The translations under genes were made by a program, and so were the position numbers. 64,000 nucleotides of DNA from Alphaproteobacteria bacterium (GTDB taxonomy: Bacteria > Pseudomonadota > Alphaproteobacteria > Rhizobiales > Rhizobiaceae). Numbering within the stretch: the first letter of the stretch is position 1; each line of letters opens with the position of its first letter. The stretch covers positions 1 through 64,000 of the forward strand of contig BOKV01000018.1 of the NCBI GenBank assembly GCA_016861165.1. Reading direction: 5' to 3'. Positions 57,112 through 64,000 of the stretch are shown here, in pieces. The notes beneath the pieces were generated by a model, which searched no databases, had not been told where the DNA came from, and saw only the letters and a program-made list of their open reading frames with translations.

Positions 57112-58406
57112 CCTGTCTGAAACCGGAAGGGGCGGTGCCCGGTACGGCCGGCGCGGGCGGACTCGACTTCAACGCCTACGAGCAGATGGCGCCGCGCGCG
57201 CCGGCCGCCATCCCGGCCGCGCTGCGCAACGGCGCTCGCGTCAAGCACAACAACATCGCGCCGGAGGGCGTCTATTTCCCGAAGTACAACATGCTGACGC
57301 CGCACATGCGCTCGCCCGACTACGTGCAGATGTCGACGGCGGCGGCGATCACGCTCGGGCTGGTGCCGGGCAGGATGCACCGCTGCTCGTGCACGCGCTG
57401 CCTCAACCTGCTGCTGACCTATCCGGAAGGCTGCCGGGCCAACTGCGCCTATTGCGGGCTTGCCCGCCACCGCGAGGCCGAGCGCGACTACGCCGACCGC
57501 AACTTCATCCGCGTCGACTGGCCGGCCGCGCCGATGGAGGAGGTGGTGGACATCGTGGCGCGCGACGTGGCCGGCTCGCCCTTCCACCGCATGTGCATCT
57601 CGATGATCACCCATCCCCGTTCGGATGCCGACGCCGTCACCGTGCTGAAGCAGTGGACCGAGCGCATCGACCCGGCGGCGATCCCGATCTCGATCCTGTC
57701 CAACCCGACCACCATGAACCGCTCCGACGTTCAGCGCATGCGCGACATGGGCGCCGACATCTTCACGGTGGCGCTGGACGCGGCAACGCCGGAAATCTTC
57801 GACCGCACGCGCGGCAAGGGGGTGCAGTCGCCGCACAACTGGAAGAAATACTGGGAAATCCTGATGGATGCCCGCGAGGTGTTCGGGCCGCAGAAGTTCG
57901 GCGCCCACATCATCGTCGGCATGGGCGAGACCGAGCACGACGTGCTCAATCTGGTGCAGCGGCTGGTCGACCTCGGCGGTCACAGCCACATGTTCTGCTT
58001 CTTCCCCGAAAAGGGCTCGCTGATGGACCATCTGCCGGCCACCCCGCGCGACCAGTGGCGGCGCGTGCAACTCGGCCGCTACCTGATCGACTATTGCGGC
58101 GTCCGCGTCGACCACATGCGGTTCGACGACATGGGCCGCGTCGTCGATTTCGGCATCCCGAAGGCGGAGCTCGACGCCACGATCGACGCCGGCATCGCCT
58201 TCCGCACCTCCGGCTGCCCCGGCAAGTTCGCCGACGACATCTCCGCCTGCGACCGGCCCTATGGCGATTCGCCGCCGTCCAACATCGCCAGCTATCCGTT
58301 TCCGCTGGCGGCCGCCGACATCCGCAGGGTCCGCCACCAGCTCGGCCTGGAGCAGCCCGGCGAGCACTATGTGGCCGACGAGGAATTCGAGGAATTCGGC
58401 CAATAG
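57108..58406 (+). CDS. lipS2: Radical SAM protein, probable lipoyl synthase component LipS2
   Basis: A 432-residue radical SAM enzyme. The radical cluster motif is CRANCAYCGLARH (C-x3-C-x2-C, residues about 105-112), with an upstream cysteine cluster RMHRCSCTRCLNLLL that could hold the sacrificial auxiliary cluster. Further signatures are SILSNPTTMNRSDVQRMRDMGADIFTVALDAATPEIFDRTRG and GAHIIVGMGETEHDVL, as in biotin-synthase-like enzymes, and a late CPGKFADDISACDRP. Related proteins were first annotated as biotin synthases. It overlaps lipT by 4 bp and precedes the ligase by 12 bp. Confidence 0.82.
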   Translation: MTCLKPEGAVPGTAGAGGLDFNAYEQMAPRAPAAIPAALRNGARVKHNNIAPEGVYFPKYNMLTPHMRSPDYVQMSTAAAITLGLVPGRMHRCSCTRCLNLLLTYPEGCRANCAYCGLARHREAERDYADRNFIRVDWPAAPMEEVVDIVARDVAGSPFHRMCISMITHPRSDADAVTVLKQWTERIDPAAIPISILSNPTTMNRSDVQRMRDMGADIFTVALDAATPEIFDRTRGKGVQSPHNWKKYWEILMDAREVFGPQKFGAHIIVGMGETEHDVLNLVQRLVDLGGHSHMFCFFPEKGSLMDHLPATPRDQWRRVQLGRYLIDYCGVRVDHMRFDDMGRVVDFGIPKAELDATIDAGIAFRTSGCPGKFADDISACDRPYGDSPPSNIASYPFPLAAADIRRVRHQLGLEQPGEHYVADEEFEEFGQ

Positions 58407-58418
58407 GAGCCGGCCGGC

Positions 58419-59525
58419 ATGGCCCGCACGTTCCGCGTCATCGACACCGGCATCCGGCCCTGCCGCGAGCAGATGGCGTTCGACCAGGCGCTGATCGACA
58501 ACCACAAGGCCGGCCGCATCGCCGACACGATCCGCTTCCTGCAGTTTCCACCTTCGGTGCTGGTCGGCCGTCACCAGGCGCTGTCACAAGAGCTGAACCT
58601 GCCCGCCTGCCGGGCGGCGGGCGTCGGCATCGGCCGGCGCATCACCGGCGGTGGCGCGCTCTATCTCGACGAGGGCCAATTCGGCTGGGAGCTCGTCTTC
58701 CACCGCGACACGCTGGCGATCGCCAATCTCGGCGAACTTGCCCGCGAAATCTGCGAGGCGGCCGCCTTCGGCCTGTCGAAGCTCGGCATCGAGGCGCGCT
58801 ACCGTCCGCGCAACGACATCGAGGTCGAAGGGCGCAAGATTTCCGGCACCGGCGGCTTCTTCGACGGCACCACGATCTTCTACCAGGGCACGACGCTGGT
58901 CGACATGGACGGAGAGAAGATGGCCGCGCTCCTCAACATCCCGGCGGCCAAGCTCGCCAAGCGCGGCCAGACCTCGGGCGCGCAGCGCGTCGTCACGCTG
59001 AAGGAATTGTTCGCCGGCGAGCCGCCACCGGTCGAGGAGGTCAAGGCCGCCCTGCTCGAAGGTTTTTCAGACCGACTCGGCATCATCCCCGAGCCTGGCG
59101 AAATCCAGGCATTCGAGGAGGAGACCGCCCGTGCGATCTTCGACGAGGAGATCGGCGGCGACGACTTTGTCCATTCGATCGACCATCCCGACAGGGAGGC
59201 CGAGGTCATGAGCGGCAGCCATACCGGCGCCGGCGGCACGATCACCGCCCATGTCCGCCTCGAAGGGGCGCGCCAGAACCGGGTGCGCGAGATCGTCATC
59301 ACCGGCGACTTCTTCGTGACGCCACCGCGCACGGTGCTCGATCTCGAAGCGGCACTGCGCGGCGTCGCCGTCAACGAGATCGAGGAGCGGGTGCTGCGGT
59401 TCTTCAACGAGGCCGAGGTCGGCCTGCTCACCGCGGCGCCGGCCGATTTCGTCGCCGCCATCCGTCAGGCGGTGCCGCAGATGGAGGCGGCGCGGCGCTG
59501 GCGGCTGTGGCAGCGCGCCGGCTGA
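58419..59525 (+). CDS. slpl: Lipoate-protein ligase sLpl(AB)-type
   Basis: A 368-residue ligase. The catalytic LplA half (about residues 1-245) has FLQFPPSVLVGRHQALSQELNLPACRAAGVGIGRRITGGGALYLDEGQFGWELVF (RRxTGGG motif), YRPRNDIEVEGRKISGTGGFFDGTTIFYQGTTLVDMD with the lysine of GRKISG. The C-terminal 110 residues (EVMSGSHTGAGGTITAHVRLEGARQNRVREIVITGDFF, VLDLEAALRGV) match the accessory LplB-like domain, fused as in sLpl(AB). It attaches lipoate or octanoate to carrier proteins; the radical SAM pair then adds sulfur. No lipoate-binding protein gene (lbpA) or shdr genes are in the window. Confidence 0.85.
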   Translation: MARTFRVIDTGIRPCREQMAFDQALIDNHKAGRIADTIRFLQFPPSVLVGRHQALSQELNLPACRAAGVGIGRRITGGGALYLDEGQFGWELVFHRDTLAIANLGELAREICEAAAFGLSKLGIEARYRPRNDIEVEGRKISGTGGFFDGTTIFYQGTTLVDMDGEKMAALLNIPAAKLAKRGQTSGAQRVVTLKELFAGEPPPVEEVKAALLEGFSDRLGIIPEPGEIQAFEEETARAIFDEEIGGDDFVHSIDHPDREAEVMSGSHTGAGGTITAHVRLEGARQNRVREIVITGDFFVTPPRTVLDLEAALRGVAVNEIEERVLRFFNEAEVGLLTAAPADFVAAIRQAVPQMEAARRWRLWQRAG

Positions 59526-59531
59526 GCGGCC

Positions 59532-60983
59532 TCAGTGCACCAGCACATTGCGGAACTGCCACGGGTCCGCCTTGTCGATGTCCTCGGGAAACAGACCGGG
59601 GCGATCGGTCAGCGGCGTCCAGTCGGTATAATAGCCCTTGACCGGCCCGAGATAGGGCAATTGCACCTCGAGGCAGCGCCGGTAGTCCATCTCGTCGGCC
59701 TCGACGATGCCGGCCTGCGGATTTTCCAGCGCCCACACCATGCCGGCCAGCACGGCTGATGTCACCTGCAGGCCGGTGGCGTTCTGGTAGGGCGCCAGCT
59801 CGCAGGTCTCGGCCAGCGACAGCTGCGAGCCGTACCAATAGGCGTTCTTCCGGTGGCCATAGAGCAGCACGCCCAGTTCGTCGATGCCGTCGACCAGTTC
59901 GTGCTCGTCGAGGACGTGGTGGGCGGGCTGGATGCGCCCGGCGGCGCCGAACAGTTCGTGCAGGCTCAACACGGCGTCGTTGCACGGATGATAGGCATAG
60001 TGGACGGTCGGCCGGAAGGTGACCTTGCCCTTCCTGTCGCGGGCGGTGAAGTAGTCGGCGATCGAGATCGACTCGTTGTGGGTGACGAGAAAGCCGTACT
60101 GGGCGCCCGGCGTCGGGCACCAGCTGCGCACGCGCGTGTTGGCGCCGGCCTGGTCGAGATAGATCGCCGCCTTGCAGCCCTTCTTGTGCTTGTGGGCGTT
60201 TCTCGGCTTCCACTTCTCATGCGTGCCCCAGCCGAGCTCGGCCGGCTGCATCCCCTCCGACAGGAAGCCTTCCACCGACCAGGTGTTCCAGAACACGTTC
60301 ATCGGCTTGGGCGCGCGCGAGCGCTGGGTGTCGCGTTCGGCGATATGGACACCCTTGACGCCGGCCTTTTTCATCAGCCTTGCCCAGCCGGGCTGGTCAT
60401 CCGGGCCGGGCTCATCGAACTTGAGGCCGAGATCGCCGGCGAGGTTGACGAGTGCCTGCTTGACGAACCAGGAGACCATGCCGGGATTGGCGCCGCAGCA
60501 GGAGACGGCGGTCGAGCCGCCCGGATTCCTGCGTTTCTCGGCGCGGACGGTCTCGCGCAGGGCGTAATTGGTGCGCGCCTCGTTGCCGGCCTTGCTGTCC
60601 CAGTAGAAGCCAAGCCAGGGTTCAACCACGGTGTCGACGTAGAGCGCGCCGAGCTCGCGGCACAGCCTCATGATATCGAGCGAGGAGGTGTCGACCGACA
60701 GGTTGACGCAGAAGCCCTGGCCGCCTCCGGCGGTGAGCAGCGGCGTCAGCATGTCGCGGTAGTTGTCGCGGGTGACGGCCTCGCGGATGAATCTGACGCC
60801 GAGCTTGTCGACGATATCGGCGCTCTCGCCCTCGGGATGCGGATCGATGATGACGAAGCGCGACCGGTCATAGGTGAAGTGGCGCTCGATGAGCGGCAGC
60901 GTGCCGCGACCGATCGAACCGAAACCGATCATGACCACGGGGCCGGTGATGGTGCCGTGGACCGGCCATTGCTTGTCAGCCAT
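59532..60983 (-). CDS. hss: Homospermidine synthase
   Basis: A 483-residue NAD-dependent enzyme that makes sym-homospermidine from two putrescines or from spermidine and putrescine. The N-terminal Rossmann motif is VVMIGFGSIGRGTLPLIERHF, and VEPWLGFYWDSKAG, SCCGANPGMVSWFVKQAL, MNVFWNTWSVEGFLSEGMQPAELGWGTHE and QYGFLVTHNESISIADYFT are characteristic. Homospermidine is a major polyamine in rhizobia and other Hyphomicrobiales. Convergent with the ligase gene (6 bp between stops) and divergent from the RAM-domain gene. Confidence 0.96.
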   Translation of the reverse strand: MADKQWPVHGTITGPVVMIGFGSIGRGTLPLIERHFTYDRSRFVIIDPHPEGESADIVDKLGVRFIREAVTRDNYRDMLTPLLTAGGGQGFCVNLSVDTSSLDIMRLCRELGALYVDTVVEPWLGFYWDSKAGNEARTNYALRETVRAEKRRNPGGSTAVSCCGANPGMVSWFVKQALVNLAGDLGLKFDEPGPDDQPGWARLMKKAGVKGVHIAERDTQRSRAPKPMNVFWNTWSVEGFLSEGMQPAELGWGTHEKWKPRNAHKHKKGCKAAIYLDQAGANTRVRSWCPTPGAQYGFLVTHNESISIADYFTARDRKGKVTFRPTVHYAYHPCNDAVLSLHELFGAAGRIQPAHHVLDEHELVDGIDELGVLLYGHRKNAYWYGSQLSLAETCELAPYQNATGLQVTSAVLAGMVWALENPQAGIVEADEMDYRRCLEVQLPYLGPVKGYYTDWTPLTDRPGLFPEDIDKADPWQFRNVLVH

Positions 60984-61225
60984 CGGGCGGGGACTCCTTG
61001 GATGGGGCGGGGTGCGTTCGGCCCGCCGTTAAGCACAATTCGCCGCCACAATAAAGGCGCGATTGACGCCGGCCGCGCGCAGACGGCGATGAACCGGTGC
61101 CCGCCATTTGCTCGCCGTCACGGGCATTGAAATGGCGCGCGAAACCGGCCACTGTCGACCGCAATCCTTCCAGGGCAGCCTGTGCGCGTATGAACGCGGG
61201 CTGCACTGGTCAGCGGAGGCTGCGC

Positions 61226-61462
61226 ATGAAACCGATTTTCCTCCAGATCAAGACGGAGCCGGGCAAGGCCTATGAGGTGGCCGCCGACCTGGCCGACATG
61301 GAGGTTGCCTCGGAGATCTATTCGACCTCCGGGCAATACGATCTGCTGGTCAAGATATATGTGGCCGACGGCCAGGACGTGGGCCACCTGATCGCCGATC
61401 TGGCGACCAGGTTGAAGCACGTGCGCGACACCTACACGATCATCACGCACAAGGTGTTCTGA
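61226..61462 (+). CDS. Stand-alone Lrp/AsnC ligand-binding (RAM) domain protein
   Basis: A 78-residue protein that is just the RAM domain of Lrp/AsnC regulators, without the helix-turn-helix: FLQIKTEPGKAYEVAADLADMEVASEIYSTSGQYDLLVKIYVADGQDVGHLIADLATRLKHVRDTYTIITHKVF. Stand-alone RAM proteins oligomerise and bind amino acids; some may modulate full-length Lrp. The ATG has GCGGAGG upstream. Divergent from hss across 242 bp. Confidence 0.9.
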   Translation: MKPIFLQIKTEPGKAYEVAADLADMEVASEIYSTSGQYDLLVKIYVADGQDVGHLIADLATRLKHVRDTYTIITHKVF

Positions 61463-61483
61463 CGGCGCGCCGGCCGCGCGCGT

Positions 61484-62080
61484 TCAGCCGCCGTTGACGG
61501 TGGCGAGCACCAGATTGACAATGCGCGATTGCACCGCCGGGTCCTTTTCCAGTTGCACGTGGTCGGCGTTCGAGAAGGACCGGATGTCGATGTTCTGGAT
61601 GCTGCCGTTGAAGTTGCCGGCCGCGCGGTAGGGCTTGCCGCGGGCGCTGCCCTGGATCCAGAAATTGACTACCCTGGCTGATCCGGCGGTGAACGGCGGC
61701 GGCGCGGCAAAGCCCGGATCGACGCCGATGACCAGCGCCACCGGCACGCCGGCCTGGGCCAGCGTGTTGGCGAACTGCGGCGCTTCCTGGCCGCCGGTCG
61801 AATGGCCGGCGATGACGATCGGATGCGACACCCGGCCCTGGCGGTGGCGGCGGATGATGTCCTGGGCGATGCCCGACCACTGGCCGTTGGAGATCGACTT
61901 GGCGTTGACGCCGCGCGCCCGCAGTTGCGAGGTCATCTGGTCCATGCCGCGCGACCAGACGTTCATGAATCCGCGGATGAAATAGACTTCCTCCGCCTGC
62001 GCGGCGGGAGGCGCCGCGACGCTGGCCGAAAGACCGGCGAAGGCGGCAAGGACCATGGCCGAAATGCGTCCGAACTTCAT
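61484..62080 (-). CDS. Secreted alpha/beta hydrolase-like protein
   Basis: A 198-residue exported protein with signal peptide (MKFGRISAMVLAAFAGLSASVAAPPAAQAE). The nucleophile elbow IVIAGHSTGGQEAP, a downstream Asp (LVIGVDPGFAAPPPF) and a C-terminal His (NADHVQLEKDP) form a plausible Ser-Asp-His triad. It resembles a thioesterase- or lipase-like fold of minimal size, conserved in rhizobia but without a known substrate. Convergent with the RAM gene and 110 bp downstream of the SDR gene. Confidence 0.82.
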   Translation of the reverse strand: MKFGRISAMVLAAFAGLSASVAAPPAAQAEEVYFIRGFMNVWSRGMDQMTSQLRARGVNAKSISNGQWSGIAQDIIRRHRQGRVSHPIVIAGHSTGGQEAPQFANTLAQAGVPVALVIGVDPGFAAPPPFTAGSARVVNFWIQGSARGKPYRAAGNFNGSIQNIDIRSFSNADHVQLEKDPAVQSRIVNLVLATVNGG

Positions 62081-62190
62081 CTTGTCAAACCTCTTGCTGT
62101 CGAATCAGTTGGCGGGAGCCCCTTAGTGGGCGGCATTAAAACTGCAAAATCTTGGCGCATGCAAGGCAAACGCCGCGTCCTGCCGCGCCT

Positions 62191-62979
62191 TCAGGCCGAC
62201 AGGCCGCCGTCTATCGAGAGCGCCTGGCCGTTGAAGAAGCTGTTGGCCGGAGAAAGCGCCCAAAGCATGGCATCGACGACCTCGTCGATTTCGCCCAGGC
62301 GCTGCATCGGGTTGAAGGCGACCATGTTGGCCTCGGCCTTCTCGCGGCCGTGCGGCGAGGTCTCGAGCGGGGCGGTGACCATCTCGGTCTTGGTGAAGGA
62401 CGGGCAGATGCAGTTGACGCGGATGCCCTTGCGGCCATATTCGACCGCCGCCGTGCGGGTCAGCCCGATGACGCCCGCCTTGGCGGCCGAATAGGCGGCG
62501 AGCTTGGGCGAACCCATCAGCCCGGCGGCCGAAGCGACGTTGAGAATGGCGCACTGGCTGCCGGTCCGCTCGACGGTCGACAGCATCAGCGGAATCTGGT
62601 GCTTCATGGCGTAGAATACGCCCATCAGGTCGACGGCGATGACCCGTTCGGCCAGCCGCGATTCCGTCTCGTGCAGGCGCACCTGCGGCTGGGCGATGCC
62701 GGCATTGTTGAGCGCGAGGTCAAGGTGGCCGTGGCGCTCGGCGATCAGGGCGGCGAGCTTCTCGCTGGTCTCCTCGACGGCGATGTCGCCGGACAGCCCG
62801 CAGATCTCGGCGCCACTCGCGGCGAGCGTGGAGACCGTGGCATTTACCAGTTCGTCGGTGTGATCGGTGACGACAAGGCGCGCGCCGCCCTTTGCCAGCA
62901 TCTCGGCGGCGCGGCGGCCGAAGCCGCGCCCGGCGCCACTGACGAAGGCGACCTTGCCGGAAAAATCGTAGGCGTTCAT
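62191..62979 (-). CDS. SDR family oxidoreductase
   Basis: A 262-residue classical short-chain dehydrogenase: cofactor motif VAFVSGAGRGFGRRAAEML, DIAVEET.., LALNNAGIAQPQ, catalytic SAAGLMGSPKLAAYSAAKAGVIGLTR (Ser, Tyr and Lys) and GIRVNCICPSFTKTEM. It starts with ATGA overlapping the stop of the crotonase gene, so the two form an operon. It likely oxidises a hydroxyacyl-CoA or related alcohol made by that enzyme, though specificity is not evident. Confidence 0.92.
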   Translation of the reverse strand: MNAYDFSGKVAFVSGAGRGFGRRAAEMLAKGGARLVVTDHTDELVNATVSTLAASGAEICGLSGDIAVEETSEKLAALIAERHGHLDLALNNAGIAQPQVRLHETESRLAERVIAVDLMGVFYAMKHQIPLMLSTVERTGSQCAILNVASAAGLMGSPKLAAYSAAKAGVIGLTRTAAVEYGRKGIRVNCICPSFTKTEMVTAPLETSPHGREKAEANMVAFNPMQRLGEIDEVVDAMLWALSPANSFFNGQALSIDGGLSA

Positions 62980-63896
62980 TCGGGCTCTCCCCGGCGCGGC
63001 GCGACGACGATGACGTTGTTGGGGTCCGGCCGCTCATCGGCCGGCGCCTGGCTGTAGTCGCCCCACGGGCCGTCGCGGGTGGCGACGGCGGCGCGCGCGC
63101 CCTTCTCTGCGGCAAGCCCGATGAAGGCCTTGGCGTCGGGCGTGTTGCGCATGAGCCCGTCGAGGATCGGGCCCAGCACCTGCGTCGAATGGAGGCCCAT
63201 ATTCTCATAGGCGTGGTTGACGACGAGCTTCATGGCCGAAAGCTGCGACAAGGGAATCGAGGCGAGCTGCTCGGCCTGGCGCCGCACCGTCGCCTCAAGC
63301 TCGGCGAACGGAACCGAAGCGTTGATGAGGCCGATCTCGGCCGCCTGGCGCCCGGACAATGGCTTGCCGGTCAGCGCGTATTCCTTGGCACGCGTCAGGC
63401 CGAGGCGATAGATCCACATGCCGGACAGATAGGCACCCCACATGCGTGAATAGGGCGTGCCGATGCGGGCGTCGTCGCTGGCGATGACCAGGTCGGCGGC
63501 GAGCGCGTAATCGCTGCCGCCGCCGACGCACCAGCCATGCACCTGGGCGATCACCGGCTTGGGCGAGCGCCAGATGCTCATGAACTTCTGCGTCGGCGCG
63601 AGCACGGGCGCGGTAGAGAAGGCGAAATCCTTGCCGGGGTCCCATTGACCGCCGGTGTTGATCTGGTCGTCCCAATGGTGGAAGCCGTCGCCGAAGTCGA
63701 AGCCGCCGCAGAAGGCGCGGCCGGCCCCGCGCAGCACGATGACCCTGACGGCCGGGTCTCGGACAGCGGCGGCGATGGCCTGCTCGACCTCGTCGGGCAT
63801 CGGCGGCACGATGGTGTTGAGTTCGTCCGAGCGGTTGAGCGTGACGGTGGCGATGGCGCCGTCCACTGAATAGAGGATGGTTTCGTATGCGGGCAT
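62976..63896 (-). CDS. Crotonase/enoyl-CoA hydratase family protein, atypical active site
   Basis: A 306-residue crotonase-fold protein: YSVDGAIATVTLNRSDELNTI, RVIVLRGAGRAFCGGFDFGDGFHHW (oxyanion-hole segment) and VHGWCVGGGSDYALAADLVIASDDARIGTPYSRMWGAYL. The two glutamates of hydratases (equivalent to Glu144 and Glu164 of rat enoyl-CoA hydratase) are Asp and Tyr here. It also carries an insertion after GGFDF (HHWDDQINTGGQWDPGKD). It may therefore do another crotonase reaction. First gene of a two-gene operon with the SDR; a LiuR-like site lies about 65 bp upstream. Confidence 0.9.
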   Translation of the reverse strand: MPAYETILYSVDGAIATVTLNRSDELNTIVPPMPDEVEQAIAAAVRDPAVRVIVLRGAGRAFCGGFDFGDGFHHWDDQINTGGQWDPGKDFAFSTAPVLAPTQKFMSIWRSPKPVIAQVHGWCVGGGSDYALAADLVIASDDARIGTPYSRMWGAYLSGMWIYRLGLTRAKEYALTGKPLSGRQAAEIGLINASVPFAELEATVRRQAEQLASIPLSQLSAMKLVVNHAYENMGLHSTQVLGPILDGLMRNTPDAKAFIGLAAEKGARAAVATRDGPWGDYSQAPADERPDPNNVIVVAPRRGEPE

Positions 63897-63961
63897 GAGT
63901 TTCCTCCGGCACCTGATCGTCAATCGCCGGGCAAGGGTAGCCGGACGGCGCCGATTGTCCA

Positions 63962-63977
63962 ATACGTAAACGTCAAT
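63962..63977 (-). promoter_or_regulatory. LiuR-like (MerR family) operator upstream of the crotonase gene
   Basis: On the minus strand ATTGACGTTTACGTAT contains the ACGT-N2-ACGT inverted repeat typical of LiuR, the regulator of branched-chain amino acid and acyl-CoA breakdown genes in proteobacteria. It is the only clear signal in the last 100 bp of the window. Confidence 0.5.
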
Positions 63978-64000
63978 CCGCCCGCTCGCTGCTACGCGTT

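Overview
The window is a compact, GC-rich (roughly two-thirds G+C) chromosomal segment of an alphaproteobacterium, most likely in the Hyphomicrobiales (Rhizobiales). The evidence is the gene content: a SciP-type CtrA inhibitor, a phosphatidylcholine synthase, an IalB-family protein, HspQ, homospermidine synthase, the Zur/ZnuABC block, the livHMGF-DUF6867 operon and a CIRCE-controlled groESL. I see no tRNA, rRNA, insertion sequence, phage or CRISPR array. All complete genes look intact; only the first gene (end of mfd) is cut by the window edge. Many genes overlap by 4 bp, as in tight operons.

Layout. 0-9 kb: end of mfd, a small secreted protein, a DsbA/FrnE-type oxidoreductase behind a YejA-like oligopeptide-binding protein, IalB, HspQ, an AEC carrier, a UbiH-type hydroxylase, pcs, a TerC-like protein and sciP. 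9-14.5 kb: NAD(P)HX repair enzyme (with an in-frame 12-bp tandem repeat), an RlpA-like protein, mnmA, an SMP-30 protein and an MFS exporter. 14.6-19.1 kb: a three-gene operon of secreted Ig-like (DUF11/DUF7507-type) repeat proteins. The C-terminal repeats of the first two proteins stop one strand early, and the mature N-termini of the second and third proteins start with the missing strand motif. 19.2-21.7 kb: a COG2187 phosphotransferase-like gene diverges from a DUF3775 gene and an HPF-cold-shock fusion across 463 bp that hold three FNR/FixK-type boxes; I read this as an oxygen-limitation (dormancy) module.

22-28 kb: a BMP-type nucleoside ABC importer with a cytosine-deaminase-like amidohydrolase. 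28-30 kb: arsR-arsC-acr3. 30-33.4 kb: an SLC13 permease, a lysoplasmalogenase-like protein and an EamA transporter. 33.5-39.4 kb: the liv branched-chain amino acid importer with a strong terminator. 39.4-42.6 kb: zur-znuB-znuC diverging from znuA over two matching Zur-like boxes. 42.7-45.7 kb: an Rdx (SelW-like) protein, groEL, groES with CIRCE, and an SPW-repeat membrane protein. 45.8-52.7 kb: a TAXI-TRAP importer (DUF1850, fused permease, binding protein) with a DctB/DctD-type sigma-54 two-component system and a good -24/-12 promoter in front of the binding protein.

52.9-59.5 kb: a double-hotdog protein and a histone-deacetylase-family enzyme are followed by radical SAM, FAD oxidoreductase, radical SAM and lipoate-protein ligase genes. 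The last four match the recently described sLpl(AB)-LipS1/LipS2/LipT lipoate assembly pathway. 59.5-64 kb: homospermidine synthase, a stand-alone Lrp ligand-binding (RAM) protein, a secreted alpha/beta hydrolase, an SDR and an atypical crotonase with a LiuR-like operator at the window edge.

Strongest leads: the strand-split Ig-like trio, the triple FNR-box dormancy module, and the alternative lipoate cluster with no sulfur-oxidation (shdr) genes visible in this window.
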